From: Tumebacillus avium
Lineage (GTDB): Bacteria; Bacillota; Bacilli; Tumebacillales; Tumebacillaceae
NCBI RefSeq assembly: GCF_002162355.1
Contig: NZ_CP021434.1
Location: forward strand, 3,340,001 to 3,404,000
Length of the DNA: 64,000 bases
Direction of reading: 5' to 3'
Shown here in pieces: positions 45,733 to 55,112 of this stretch. Under the pieces are notes generated by a model that was not told the origin of the DNA, searched no databases, and worked only from the letters and a program-made list of their open reading frames with translations. The position numbers were made by a program, and so were the translations under genes. The stretch's first letter is position 1. Every line of letters begins with the position of its first letter.

Positions 45733-47229
45733 ATGATTTTAGGAAGCGCGACAGTTGAGGGAACGAAAGAATGGGCAGAGCGTTATCGGGAACTGAAGTA
45801 CCAGGAGCTGGGGGAGACGGGGCTGTTGGTCAGTCAGGCCGGATTTGGCTGTTACCGGGTCGATGTCAGTGTGGAAGAACATCGGCAGGCCTTGCGGGCA
45901 GCGCTGCGGGCCGGGGTGAATGTGATCGACACCAGCGCCAACTATTCGGACGGGAGTTCGGAGGAACTGGTCGGCGCGGTGCTGGAAGAGATAATCGCGG
46001 AAGGCGAGTTGCAGCGCGGGCAGGTCGTGGTCGTGTCGAAAGCCGGGTATCTGCAGGGGCAGAACTACCGGCTGAGCCAGGAGCGCAAGGCGGAAGGCCG
46101 TTCGTTTCCGGATCTGGTGCTGTACGGACCGGGGCTGGAGCACTGCATCCATCCGGAATTTTTGGAAGATCAGCTGACGCGGAGTTTGGCGCGGCTGCGG
46201 ATGGAACGGCTCGACGTGTATCTGCTGCACAACCCGGAGTATTTTTTGATGGCTGCGAAAAAAGATGGGGCGCCGCCGGAAGCTGCCCGGCAGGAGTATG
46301 AGCGGCGGCTGGAGCTGGCGTTCCGGCATTTGGAACGGGAAGTGGAGCAGGGTCGGATCGGGTGTTACGGGATCTCGTCAAACACGTTTCCGGCGAGTAG
46401 GGACGATGTGACGTTTACTTCGCTGGAAGCGGTGCTTTCGATTGCGGAAAAAGTGTCCCCGGCGCATCATTTTCGGGTGATCCAACTGCCGCTGAACCTC
46501 ATCGAGACGGGCGGGATGACAGAAGCGAATCAGTCCGAAGGGAAAAGTGTGCTGGAGCTGGCGGATGAGCGAAAGATCGGAGTGTTGATCAATCGGCCGC
46601 TGAATGCGATCGTCGGCGGACGTTTGGTACGGCTGGCCGATGGGGAAGCGGAACCTGTGGACGTTTCGAAAGTGGAAACGAGACTGGACCGGCTGGTGGG
46701 AATGGAGCGTGTTTTAAAAGGGACTCTTTTGGCAGATGTGCTGGAAGAGCCGAAAGAGCGGGAGGAGACGGCAGACAAGCTCTCGGCCGGAAGTCTGTTG
46801 CAGGAGCACTGGCAGAGCTTTTCGTCGGCGGAGCATTGGCGGGAGGTGCAAGGGCAGTTTTTGGTGCCGACGGTGCAGGCCGGGATCAAAAGGCTGCTCG
46901 GCAGCGAGCAGTTGACGGCGGCGCTGACCGAGTGGGTGGAGGCGTATGTGGAGGAGGTCAACCGCGTGCTGCCGGAAGTGACGGCTTATTATCAGTGGAA
47001 GGACGCACAAGAGGTTGCCGGGATCAAGCAGCGTGCGGCAGCGGCTGCAGACGACTGGGCCGGGGCGGGCAGTTTGAGCCGCCTCGCACTGCGGGCGCTC
47101 CGCTCGACCCAAGGGATAACGACCGTCCTTGTCGGGATGCGCAAAACGGCGTATGTCGAGGATGTGATGGCGGAGTTGCAGGAAAAGGTGGAGGTAAAAG
47201 TACGCAAAGCGGCGTGGGAGAAGCTCTAA
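45733..47229 (+). CDS. Aldo/keto reductase with long insertion
   Basis: A 498-aa NADPH-dependent oxidoreductase, against about 320 aa for the usual family. The catalytic tetrad is visible: Asp66, Tyr71 (DTSANYSDG), Lys103 (VVSKAGYL) and His166 (LLHNPEYF). The barrel ends with GITTVLVGMRKTAYVEDV near residue 460-478. Between GVLINRPLNA (about 284) and that end lie roughly 100 extra residues, mainly helical. The substrate is unknown. AAAGGGG precedes the ATG, and a good promoter lies directly upstream. Confidence 0.87.
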   Translation: MILGSATVEGTKEWAERYRELKYQELGETGLLVSQAGFGCYRVDVSVEEHRQALRAALRAGVNVIDTSANYSDGSSEELVGAVLEEIIAEGELQRGQVVVVSKAGYLQGQNYRLSQERKAEGRSFPDLVLYGPGLEHCIHPEFLEDQLTRSLARLRMERLDVYLLHNPEYFLMAAKKDGAPPEAARQEYERRLELAFRHLEREVEQGRIGCYGISSNTFPASRDDVTFTSLEAVLSIAEKVSPAHHFRVIQLPLNLIETGGMTEANQSEGKSVLELADERKIGVLINRPLNAIVGGRLVRLADGEAEPVDVSKVETRLDRLVGMERVLKGTLLADVLEEPKEREETADKLSAGSLLQEHWQSFSSAEHWREVQGQFLVPTVQAGIKRLLGSEQLTAALTEWVEAYVEEVNRVLPEVTAYYQWKDAQEVAGIKQRAAAAADDWAGAGSLSRLALRALRSTQGITTVLVGMRKTAYVEDVMAELQEKVEVKVRKAAWEKL

Positions 47230-47236
47230 GAATATC

Positions 47237-47272
47237 AAAAAGGCTGTGACGCCAGGCGTCGACAGCCTTTTT
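47237..47272 (+). terminator. Terminator of the aldo/keto reductase gene
   Basis: AAAAAGGCTGT (47237-47247) pairs with ACAGCCTTTTT (47262-47272), with an inner GACGCC/GGCGTC stem. Confidence 0.9.
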
Positions 47273-47323
47273 ATTGTGGTGATCGATCGATGTGACTGGA
47301 AATGAGAAGAGTGTTGCGGGGTG

Positions 47324-47785
47324 TCAGCGGCGTTTCTGGCGATTCATCGCGCGCAGCACTTGATTGAAGTTGGTCTCCTGATCTTCTTCGGATTGGCGAA
47401 TCGTATCGTAGACCTGATTGAAGCGTACTTCCAGATGCTGTTCGTTCTGCTCAAACCGTTCTTTCATAAAAGACATGATCTTTTCCTCGCCAACCTCAAG
47501 GTGATCGAGACGCAGCTTCATTTCTTCGAAGCCATCTTCTAAGCGTTCGAGACGCTGGTCCTGCTGGTCGAAACGGTCTTGGACCTTTTGAAAGCCCGCG
47601 CGCATTTCCTGCTGCAAGCCCTCCCATTTTTCGTCCATTTCAAAGAACCGCCGGTCAAACGCTTCAAACCGCCGGTCAAACGCATCAAGCCGTTTGTCAA
47701 TGCCTCGAAAACGCTCGTCGATCTGCCCGATCAGCTGGGTCTGCATCTGGGCGAAGAGGTAGAGAAGCCTTTCTTCCGTGATCAT
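47324..47785 (-). CDS. Coiled-coil protein, unknown function
   Basis: A 153-aa, highly charged, almost wholly helical protein. Internal repeats such as RLDAFDRRFEAFDRRF and RFDQQDQRLERLEDGF show a heptad-like pattern with Phe/Leu at core positions; there is no membrane segment and no Cys. AAAGGAGCG lies upstream of the ATG. Such proteins occur in Bacillales without known function. It converges on the aldo/keto reductase gene and diverges from the P-type ATPase gene. Confidence 0.75.
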   Translation of the reverse strand: MITEERLLYLFAQMQTQLIGQIDERFRGIDKRLDAFDRRFEAFDRRFFEMDEKWEGLQQEMRAGFQKVQDRFDQQDQRLERLEDGFEEMKLRLDHLEVGEEKIMSFMKERFEQNEQHLEVRFNQVYDTIRQSEEDQETNFNQVLRAMNRQKRR

Positions 47786-47912
47786 GCGGCATCGCTCCTT
47801 TCTATTAAAAATTCGCCTCGGATTCAGTATATACGAGACCTCCTGTGTAAAGGTAGCCCCGGGACTTTTTTTAATCGTTTTGAAGGCCGTTCAATGCCGG
47901 AGGGGACTTGTC

Positions 47913-47945
47913 ATGCTTGGTCTACCTGCTCTGGGTCAAGCATAG
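47913..47945 (+). CDS. Possible 10-codon leader peptide before the Ca-ATPase gene
   Basis: ATG with GGAGGGG 7 bases upstream, then MLGLPALGQA and TAG, ending 43 bp before the ATPase start. The ribosome site is better than that of the ATPase itself. It could be a translation or attenuation leader, or a chance ORF. Confidence 0.35.
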   Translation: MLGLPALGQA

Positions 47946-47988
47946 ACATGTTCTCAGGACAACGATGTGGAAAAAGGGGTGGCACCTG

Positions 47989-50718
47989 GTGCAGAAGAAT
48001 CATTGGCATACGATGGACGTACATGACGTACTCCAGATGCTCTCCGTACCGCCGGACGGCCTGACGAACGCAGAGGCCGAAAAACGGCGTGAACAATTCG
48101 GGGAGAACAGACTGAACGAAGCAGAACAAAAATCATGGCTGACCTTGTTCCTGAACCAGTTCCGTGATTTTATGGTGTTGGTGCTGCTCGCTGCAACTTT
48201 GGTTTCCGGTCTGCTTGGCGAACACGCAGACGCGATCACCATTATTGCGATCATCATCGTCAACGGGGTTCTGGGCTTCTACCAGGAACTCCGTGCGGAA
48301 AAATCGCTCGCTTCGCTGAAGCAGCTGACCGCACCGACCGCCCACGCGCTGCGCGACGGGCAAAAGATCAGCATTGCGGCGTCCGACCTCGTGCCGGGCG
48401 ATGTCATCTTCCTCGAGAGCGGCGACCGCGTTCCGGCCGACGTCCGCATCCTCGAATGCGCCGGCCTCGAAGCGGAAGAATCCGCCCTGACCGGCGAATC
48501 GCTCCCGGTGCAAAAGATGATCGCTGCGATCGGCGACAGCAACGCCACGCTTGGCGACCGCAAAAACATGGCCTACATGGGCACGATGATCACCCGCGGC
48601 AAAGCGAAGGCGATCGTCACCTCCACCGGCATGCAGACCGAGATGGGCCTGATCGCCGACCTGATCCAAACGGCCGAAGAGACGGAGACCCCGCTTCAGC
48701 GCCGCCTCGACCAGCTCGGCAAAATTCTTGTCTACGTAGCGCTGGGCATCACCGCCGTCGTCGTGCTCGCCGGCATCCTGCACGGCAATGACATCTACAC
48801 GATGTTCCTCGCCGGCGTTTCGCTTGCCGTCGCCGCGATTCCGGAAGGTCTGCCCGCGATCGTCACCGTTGCGCTGGCTCTTGGCGTCCAGCGCATGATC
48901 AAGCGCAAAGCGATCGTCCGCAAGCTTCCGTCGGTGGAAACGCTTGGCGCGGCCACCGTCATCTGCTCCGACAAGACGGGAACTTTGACGCAAAACAAAA
49001 TGACCGTCCAGCGCGTCTGGATCGGCGGTCAATTCTATGAAGTAACCGGCACCGGCTATGATCCGTCAGGCGAGTTCCGCTTCTCGGACAAAAAAATCGA
49101 CCCGATCCGCCGCCCGGACCTGATGCGCCTCTTGGAAATCTCCGTGCTCTGCAACAATGCCGTGCTGTTCCAAGACAAGCAGAAAAAGCACATCGAGTGG
49201 GCGGTGCAAGGCGATCCGACCGAAGGCGCCTTGATGGTGCTCGCTGCCAAAGGCGGACTGCATGGTCCGGACATGGAAGCGCAGCAGCCGCGCCTCGATG
49301 AAATTCCGTTCGACTCGACCCGCAAGATGATGTCCGTCCTGACCCGCGACCAAAAAGGCAACCTGTTCATGCTGACCAAAGGCGGCCCGGACGTGCTGCT
49401 CGAACGCTGCGGCTACATGCTGATCGACGGCAAAGTCACGCCGCTGACCGGGTCGCTGCGCAAAGGCATCATGCAGGCCAACTACGCGATGGGCGCAGAA
49501 GCGCTGCGCTGCCTGGCCGTCGCTTACCGCCCGCTGCGCAATGAAGGACAGTTCAAAGAGCAGGACTCGGAGCGCGATCTGGTCTTTGTTGGTCTGACCG
49601 GCATGATCGACCCGCCGCGCGCCGAAGTGTACGACGCGATCTCCCGCACGAAAAAAGCGGGCATCAAAACGATCATGATCACCGGCGACCATCAGGTGAC
49701 CGCCGAAGCGATCGCCCGCCAGCTCGGCATCCTGCCGTCGGGCGGTTTGACAGTCAACGGACACGATCTCTATAATATGTCTGATGAAGAACTGCAAGCG
49801 CGCGTCGATGACATTTTTGTCTACGCCCGCGTTTCACCGGAACACAAGCTCCGCATCGTCAAAGCCCTGCAAGCGCGCGGCCACGTGGTCGCGATGACCG
49901 GGGACGGCGTCAACGACGCGCCGGCGATCAAAGCGGCCGACATCGGCATCTCGATGGGCCAGGGCGGTACCGACGTGGCGAAAGACGCGTCTTCGCTGAT
50001 CCTGTCCGACGACAACTTTGCCACCATCGTCGCGGCGATCGAAGAAGGGCGCGGCATCTATGACAACATCCGCAAGTTCGTCCGTTACCTGCTCGCCTCC
50101 AACGTCGGCGAGATCGTGACGATGTTCCTCGCGATGATGATGGGCATGCCGCTGCCGCTCGTGCCGATCCAGATCCTCTGGGTCAACCTCGTCACCGACG
50201 GTCTGCCGGCGATTGCGCTTGGCGTCGACCAGGCGGAGAAAGACATCATGCACAAACCGCCGCGCAACGTGCGCGAATCGATTTTCGCCCGCGGCCTGGG
50301 CTTTAAGATTCTCTCCCGCGGGATTCTGATCGGGGTGGCGACGCTCGCCGTGTTCTGGTTCACCTTGCAGATGGAACCGGATAACCTGATCAAAGCGCAG
50401 TCGATGGCGTTTACGACGCTCGTCATGGCGCAGCTGATCCACGTGTTTGACTGCCGCAGCGTCGAAGGCGGCATCTTCTCACGCAACATCTTTGAAAACA
50501 AATGGCTGATCGCATCGGTCATCTCCTCGGTCGTGCTCCTGCTCGGCGTCATGTACATCGAAGCGTTCCAGCCGGTGTTCCGCACCGTTCCGCTGGGCCT
50601 CGTCGACTGGGTGATCGTGCTGGTGGCGGCTGCCATCCCGACGTTTGCCCTCGCGGCGCGCCGGGTGACCCGCAAGAGCACCGCACGCCTTGGCTTCTCC
50701 GGTGCAAGGAGGAAATAG
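47989..50718 (+). CDS. Calcium-transporting P-type ATPase (YloB/SERCA-like)
   Basis: A 909-aa P2A-type ATPase. The phosphorylation site is Asp328 in [13 protein letters not shown]. The TM4 metal site is IPEGLPAIV (285-288 PEGL), and the TM6 region has [19 protein letters not shown] with the Asn/Asp ligands. The hinge motif [10 protein letters not shown] is present. B. subtilis YloB, the positional match next to yloC, is a spore-associated calcium pump. The GTG at 47989 is chosen because AAGGGGTGG lies upstream and the N-terminus then lines up with YloB; ATG 47965 and ATG 48013 are alternatives. A 10-codon ORF precedes it. Confidence 0.92.
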   Translation: MQKNHWHTMDVHDVLQMLSVPPDGLTNAEAEKRREQFGENRLNEAEQKSWLTLFLNQFRDFMVLVLLAATLVSGLLGEHADAITIIAIIIVNGVLGFYQELRAEKSLASLKQLTAPTAHALRDGQKISIAASDLVPGDVIFLESGDRVPADVRILECAGLEAEESALTGESLPVQKMIAAIGDSNATLGDRKNMAYMGTMITRGKAKAIVTSTGMQTEMGLIADLIQTAEETETPLQRRLDQLGKILVYVALGITAVVVLAGILHGNDIYTMFLAGVSLAVAAIPEGLPAIVTVALALGVQRMIKRKAIVRKLPSVETLGAATVICSDKTGTLTQNKMTVQRVWIGGQFYEVTGTGYDPSGEFRFSDKKIDPIRRPDLMRLLEISVLCNNAVLFQDKQKKHIEWAVQGDPTEGALMVLAAKGGLHGPDMEAQQPRLDEIPFDSTRKMMSVLTRDQKGNLFMLTKGGPDVLLERCGYMLIDGKVTPLTGSLRKGIMQANYAMGAEALRCLAVAYRPLRNEGQFKEQDSERDLVFVGLTGMIDPPRAEVYDAISRTKKAGIKTIMITGDHQVTAEAIARQLGILPSGGLTVNGHDLYNMSDEELQARVDDIFVYARVSPEHKLRIVKALQARGHVVAMTGDGVNDAPAIKAADIGISMGQGGTDVAKDASSLILSDDNFATIVAAIEEGRGIYDNIRKFVRYLLASNVGEIVTMFLAMMMGMPLPLVPIQILWVNLVTDGLPAIALGVDQAEKDIMHKPPRNVRESIFARGLGFKILSRGILIGVATLAVFWFTLQMEPDNLIKAQSMAFTTLVMAQLIHVFDCRSVEGGIFSRNIFENKWLIASVISSVVLLLGVMYIEAFQPVFRTVPLGLVDWVIVLVAAAIPTFALAARRVTRKSTARLGFSGARRK

Positions 50719-50724
50719 AGACAA

Positions 50725-51555
50725 ATGAAGTTCACCAAAATGCATGGTCTCGGCAACGACTTTGTCGTCGTTGCCGAGTTTTCTTCCGTTCCGGAAGAAA
50801 TATCACTGCTCGCTCAAAAGGTCTGTGACCGCCATTTCGGCATCGGCGCCGACGGGCTGGTCCTCGTGATGCCGAATGCGGGCGAGGCCGATTTTACAAT
50901 GCGGATCTTCAACGCCGACGGCACCGAAGCCGAACAATGCGGCAATGCGGTGCGCTGTGTGGCCAAATACGTATTTGACAAAGGCCTGACCGACAAAACG
51001 GAAGTGCTGCTCGAAACGCGCATCGGCGTGCAAAAGCTGCAATTGTTTGTGGAAGCTGGCCAAGTATCGCAAGTCACCGTCGACATGGGCGAACCGACGC
51101 TTTCCGGGACGAAGATCCCGACGACGGTCGACAAGGAGCAGGTCGTCAACCATCCGGTGGCGGTCCCGGGCGGCGAGTTTCCGTTTACCGCCGTGTCGAT
51201 GGGCAACCCGCACGCTGTGATCTTTGTGGAAGATCTGCAGGGGATCGAGCTGCACCAGACCGGCCCGCAGATCGAAACGCATCCTTTGTTCCCGCGCAAG
51301 ACGAACGTGGAATTTGTGCAGGTGCATAAGCCAGATGACGTGACGATGCACGTCTGGGAGCGCGGCTGCGGCGAAACGCTCGCCTGCGGATCGGGCGCCT
51401 GCGCGGTGGTCGTGGCCGGCGTTTTGACCGGCAACACGGCTCGCAAGACGACCGTTCATCTGAAAGGCGGCGACCTGCACATCGAGTGGCGGGAAGCGGA
51501 CAACCGCGTTTACATGACCGGTCCGTCGGTCATCGTTTTTGAAGGCAGCTATTGA
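50725..51555 (+). CDS. dapF: Diaminopimelate epimerase
   Basis: Converts LL- to meso-diaminopimelate for peptidoglycan and lysine. The 276-aa protein has both catalytic cysteines: Cys72 in EQCGNAVRC and Cys221 in ETLACGSGACAVV. MKFTKMHGLGNDFVVV is the usual start. AGGAGG sits at the very end of the ATPase gene, 6 bp ahead, so the two genes are linked. In B. subtilis dapF is elsewhere; here it is placed between the yloB- and yloC-type genes. Confidence 0.97.
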   Translation: MKFTKMHGLGNDFVVVAEFSSVPEEISLLAQKVCDRHFGIGADGLVLVMPNAGEADFTMRIFNADGTEAEQCGNAVRCVAKYVFDKGLTDKTEVLLETRIGVQKLQLFVEAGQVSQVTVDMGEPTLSGTKIPTTVDKEQVVNHPVAVPGGEFPFTAVSMGNPHAVIFVEDLQGIELHQTGPQIETHPLFPRKTNVEFVQVHKPDDVTMHVWERGCGETLACGSGACAVVVAGVLTGNTARKTTVHLKGGDLHIEWREADNRVYMTGPSVIVFEGSY

Positions 51556-51561
51556 TATGCT

Positions 51562-51611
51562 AAGGATCACTTTTGCCGAGGTCACTTTTTTCGCGGCGGG
51601 TGATCCTTTTT
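51562..51611 (+). terminator. Probable terminator after dapF
   Basis: AAGGATCAC (51562-51570) pairs perfectly with GTGATCCTT (51600-51608), followed by TTT. The loop is long (29 nt) and includes a smaller GCCG/CGGC pairing. Confidence 0.65.
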
Positions 51612-51681
51612 ACTTGCATCTTGGCAAGAAATTGCGTAATATGAGCAGGAAACGCCAGAAAAACCGCGAAATCCTGTTTCT

Positions 51682-51704
51682 TGTTACATATTTCCGTAGT
51701 ATGA
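51682..51704 (+). promoter_or_regulatory. Candidate promoter of the yicC-remA-gmk-rpoZ cluster
   Basis: A good -10 (TATGAT, 51699-51704) lies 25 bp before the yicC start. The -35 region (TTCTTG or TTTCTT) is a weak match, so the call rests on the -10 and position after a terminator. Confidence 0.4.
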
Positions 51705-51728
51705 TAGAGGCGAAAGAAGGGAATCTCG

Positions 51729-52613
51729 ATGCTCAAAAGCATGACGGGATATGGCCGAGCCGAAGGCTCAGACCACGGATACCGCATCCTCGTCGAGATC
51801 AAAGCGGTCAACCACCGCTATGCGGAAGTGATGGTGCGCATGCCGCGCGACTATCTGATGTTCGAAGATGGGATCAAAAAGGCCATCTTGGAGCGCGTCT
51901 CGCGAGGCAGGCTGGATTGTTACATAACCATTGAAAAGACTGAGCAGCAAGGGCGCACAGTCACCCTTGATGAAGAGCTGGCCGTCAAGATCAAGACGGC
52001 TGCCGATGCGCTCGCCCAGCGCCTCGGGATGCCGGAGCGGCTGGGAATTGCCGATCTGCTCCGGCAGCCGGACGTCATGGCGGTCACCCAGGAAGAGACC
52101 GATCCGGAGCAGTTGGGCAGCCTGTTGCTGCAGCTGGCAGCTCAGGCGACCGACGACCTGATCCAGATGCGGCAAACGGAAGGCGCCAGGCTCGCTGACG
52201 ATGTCAAAGAGCGCATCAACAAGCTGCGCGGGGTCACCGAACGGGTGTCTGCGCGTTCGCCGCTTGTGGTCGCTGAATACCGCGAGCGCTTGGAGAAGCG
52301 TCTGCGGGACGCGCTCGAAGGGCAGACCTTCGTCGTCGATGAAGCGCGGCTGTTGACCGAGGTGGCGGTGTTGGCCGACCGGGCGAGCATCGTCGAAGAG
52401 CTGGTGCGGCTGAACAGCCACTGCGCGCAGTTTGACGAGATGCTCATCGCCTTGGAGCCGATCGGACGCAAGCTCGATTTTTTGGTGCAGGAAATGAACC
52501 GGGAAGTCAACACGATCGGTTCCAAAGCAAACGATCTGCAGATCGCCCAGCATGTGGTGGAGATGAAAACCCTGCTGGAACAGGTCCGCGAACAGATTCA
52601 AAACGTAGAATAA
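51729..52613 (+). CDS. yicC: YicC/YloC family endoribonuclease
   Basis: A 294-aa protein with the family start MLKSMTGYGRAEG and the C-terminal REMNREVNTIGSKAND-type motif (EMNREVNTIGSK). E. coli YicC is an endoribonuclease acting in RNA turnover; the B. subtilis counterpart is yloC. GAAGGGAATC precedes the ATG. It is followed by remA and gmk as in B. subtilis. Confidence 0.94.
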   Translation: MLKSMTGYGRAEGSDHGYRILVEIKAVNHRYAEVMVRMPRDYLMFEDGIKKAILERVSRGRLDCYITIEKTEQQGRTVTLDEELAVKIKTAADALAQRLGMPERLGIADLLRQPDVMAVTQEETDPEQLGSLLLQLAAQATDDLIQMRQTEGARLADDVKERINKLRGVTERVSARSPLVVAEYRERLEKRLRDALEGQTFVVDEARLLTEVAVLADRASIVEELVRLNSHCAQFDEMLIALEPIGRKLDFLVQEMNREVNTIGSKANDLQIAQHVVEMKTLLEQVREQIQNVE

Positions 52614-52692
52614 CCGCCTTTCTCTGGTATCAGAAGCTGCCGTCATGGCAACAATGCAGGCAGAGAGGCTGCGAATTTAGGAGGAATGGGTC

Positions 52693-52959
52693 GTGAGCAT
52701 TAAACTGATCAATATCGGGTTTGGGAATATCGTTTCCGCCAATCGCATCGTGTCGATCGTCTCTCCGGAGTCTGCGCCGATCAAGCGTATCATTCAAGAG
52801 GCGCGCGACCGCGGCATGCTGATCGACGCGACATATGGACGCAGAACCCGTGCCGTCATCATCACCGACAGCGATCATATCATTTTGTCGGCTGTTCAGC
52901 CGGAAACCGTGGCACACCGTCTGGTAGCGAAAGATAACAGCCAAGACGACGAAGAGTAA
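52693..52959 (+). CDS. remA: Extracellular matrix regulator RemA (DUF370)
   Basis: An 88-aa DNA-binding regulator; in B. subtilis RemA activates biofilm-matrix operons and osmoprotection genes. The family start [19 protein letters not shown] and the [19 protein letters not shown] segment are intact. The start is a GTG, supported by TAGGAGGAA about 8 bases upstream. The position between yloC- and gmk-type genes is conserved. Confidence 0.95.
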   Translation: MSIKLINIGFGNIVSANRIVSIVSPESAPIKRIIQEARDRGMLIDATYGRRTRAVIITDSDHIILSAVQPETVAHRLVAKDNSQDDEE

Positions 52960-52986
52960 AACCACTACGTCCGGAGGGGTAGAAGG

Positions 52987-53604
52987 ATGATTCAAAAAGG
53001 GTTGCTAATCGTTTTGTCAGGTCCGTCCGGAGCAGGGAAAGGGACGGTCTGCAAGGCGCTGCTTCCAAGCATGAACACGACGCATTATTCCGTATCGTGC
53101 ACCACGCGCCAGCCGCGCGAAGGCGAGATGGAAGGCATCAACTACTTTTTCAAAAGCGTCGACCAGTTCCAGGAGATGGTCAAACACGATGAGCTTCTGG
53201 AATGGGCCGAAGTATATGGCAATTATTACGGCACCCCGCGCAAATACGTGGAAGACACGCTGAACGCCGGCGAAAACGTGCTGCTTGAAATCGACATCCA
53301 AGGCGCGCTGCAAGTGAAGCAGAAGTTCCCGAACGGCGTGTTTATCTTCCTGATTCCGCCGAGTCTCGATGAGTTGAAGAGCCGCATCATCGGACGCGGT
53401 TCAGAGACGGAAGAATCGTTTAACCGCCGCTTCGGCGCCGCGACCGACGAGATGAAATACATCTCCGAATACGATTATGTCGTCGTCAACGACGAAGTGG
53501 ACAACGCCTGCACCAAGGTTCGCAGCATCATCACCGCGGAGCTGTGCAGCGTCTCCCGCAACTTGGAATACTATAACCGTTTGATTCAAGAGGGGGGCAA
53601 ATAA
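52987..53604 (+). CDS. gmk: Guanylate kinase
   Basis: Phosphorylates GMP to GDP. The 205-aa protein has the P-loop GPSGAGKGT (12-20), followed by YSVSCTTRQPREGE and the GMP-binding YGT region (YGNYYGTPRKYV). GGAGGGGTAG precedes the ATG. The rpoZ start follows after one base, so translation is coupled. Confidence 0.97.
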   Translation: MIQKGLLIVLSGPSGAGKGTVCKALLPSMNTTHYSVSCTTRQPREGEMEGINYFFKSVDQFQEMVKHDELLEWAEVYGNYYGTPRKYVEDTLNAGENVLLEIDIQGALQVKQKFPNGVFIFLIPPSLDELKSRIIGRGSETEESFNRRFGAATDEMKYISEYDYVVVNDEVDNACTKVRSIITAELCSVSRNLEYYNRLIQEGGK

Positions 53605-53605
53605 C

Positions 53606-53812
53606 ATGATTTATCCTTCCATCGACAAATTGATGCATCTGGCTGACAGCAAATACTCGCTGGTCGTGGCCGCATCCAAGCGCGCCCGCCGCATCCAGGA
53701 CGGCGCCGACAAACTGGTGCAAGTTCCGACCAACAAAAACGTCACCGTTGCACTGAACGAAATTTCCGATGAAAAAGTGCGTTTTGTGCGCACGAAAGAC
53801 GGCATTAAGTAA
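53606..53812 (+). CDS. rpoZ: RNA polymerase omega subunit
   Basis: A 68-aa subunit that helps assemble and stabilise RNA polymerase beta-prime. It shows the family pattern YPSIDKLMHLADSKYSLVVAASKRARRIQ in two pieces, with the conserved K-Y-x-L-V-x-A-A-x-R-A core. AGAGGGGGGC lies within the end of gmk. It is followed by a terminator. Confidence 0.96.
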   Translation: MIYPSIDKLMHLADSKYSLVVAASKRARRIQDGADKLVQVPTNKNVTVALNEISDEKVRFVRTKDGIK

Positions 53813-53819
53813 AACGACG

Positions 53820-53851
53820 AGAAACAACCTCCTGCAGGTTGTTTCTTTTTG
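53820..53851 (+). terminator. Terminator after rpoZ
   Basis: AGAAACAACCT (53820-53830) pairs perfectly with AGGTTGTTTCT (53836-53846), followed by T residues. Confidence 0.92.
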
Positions 53852-53888
53852 TAAAAATAGAGACTGACAAGGAGAGGAGACGGTCACC

Positions 53889-55112
53889 ATGCTGAAAGGC
53901 AAAACGATCGTGCTTGGCGTGGCGGGCGGCATTGCCGCTTTCAAAGCGGCATCTCTGGCCAGCCTGCTTAGCAAAGCAGGTGCGAACGTGCATGTCATCA
54001 TGACCGAATCTGCGCAAAAGTTCATCACCCCGCTCACCTTCCAGAGCCTGACCAAAAAACCGGTGCACCTCGACACGTTCACCGAGCCCGACCCGTCCGA
54101 GCTTGCTCACATCGCCCTCGCTGACAAGGCCGACCTGATCGTCGTCGCACCGACCACCGCCAACGTGATCGGCAAAGTGGCGCACGGCCTCGCCGACGAC
54201 ATGCTGACCACAACGATCATGGCGACGAAAGCGCCCGTCTTATTTGCGCTGGCGATGAACGTCAACATGTACGAAAATCCGATCGTGCAGGACAACGTGG
54301 AGTATCTGCGGGAAAAAGGGTATCGGTTTGCCGAACCAAACGAAGGGTACCTCGCCTGCGGGTGGACAGGCAAAGGCCGTCTGATGGAGCCGGAGGAGAT
54401 CGGCGCGTGGATCGAGGCTTTTTTTGCTGAGCAGGAACAACCGCAAGATTTGACCGGCCTGCGCCTCCTGATCACCGCCGGACGCAACAACGAACCGATC
54501 GACCCGGTGCGCTTTGTCACCAACCGCTCGACCGGAAAAATGGGCTACGCGCTCGCCGAGGCAGCTGTCAAACGCGGTGCGCAAGTCACGCTGGTCACCG
54601 GACCGTCCGAACTGGCGCCGCCCGCCGGGGTCACGGCGATCAAGGTGCAGACCGGGCTGGAGATGCATGACGCCGTGATGGCGCATGTCGCAGCGCAGGA
54701 TGTGATCATCGGCGCAGCAGCGGTCGCCGACTATCGCCCCAAGCTGCGCCATGAGCAGAAGCTGAAGAAAAAAGACGGCCCGCTCGTGATCGAATTTGAG
54801 CGCAACCCGGACATTTTGCTCGAAGTGGGCAAACAGAAACGCGCCGATCAAGTTCTGGTCGGCTTTGCGGCTGAGACGGAGCAGGTGCTGGAAAATGCCC
54901 GCGGCAAGCTGGAGCGCAAACACGCCGACCTGTTTGTCGCCAATGACGTGTCACAGACAGGCGCTGGATTTGGCACCGACACGAACATCGTCACGCTGGT
55001 CGACCGTGCGGGCGATACGCCGCTGCCGCTCTTGTCCAAGCGCGAAGTGGCAGACAAAATTCTCGACCGCGTGCTGGAGTTGCGAACGCGGGAAGCAGGC
55101 CCGGTCTCATGA
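53889..55112 (+). CDS. coaBC: Bifunctional phosphopantothenoylcysteine decarboxylase / phosphopantothenate-cysteine ligase
   Basis: Two consecutive steps of coenzyme A synthesis. The N-terminal FMN decarboxylase (CoaC, about 1-180) has GVAGGIAAFKA, active-site His74, the AMNVNMYENP motif and Cys157 in YLACGWTGKGRL. The C-terminal ligase (CoaB, about 190-407) has ITAGRNNEPIDPVRFVTNRSTGKMGYALAEA in pieces. GGAGAGGAG precedes the ATG. Its stop overlaps the priA start (ATGA). Confidence 0.96.
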   Translation: MLKGKTIVLGVAGGIAAFKAASLASLLSKAGANVHVIMTESAQKFITPLTFQSLTKKPVHLDTFTEPDPSELAHIALADKADLIVVAPTTANVIGKVAHGLADDMLTTTIMATKAPVLFALAMNVNMYENPIVQDNVEYLREKGYRFAEPNEGYLACGWTGKGRLMEPEEIGAWIEAFFAEQEQPQDLTGLRLLITAGRNNEPIDPVRFVTNRSTGKMGYALAEAAVKRGAQVTLVTGPSELAPPAGVTAIKVQTGLEMHDAVMAHVAAQDVIIGAAAVADYRPKLRHEQKLKKKDGPLVIEFERNPDILLEVGKQKRADQVLVGFAAETEQVLENARGKLERKHADLFVANDVSQTGAGFGTDTNIVTLVDRAGDTPLPLLSKREVADKILDRVLELRTREAGPVS

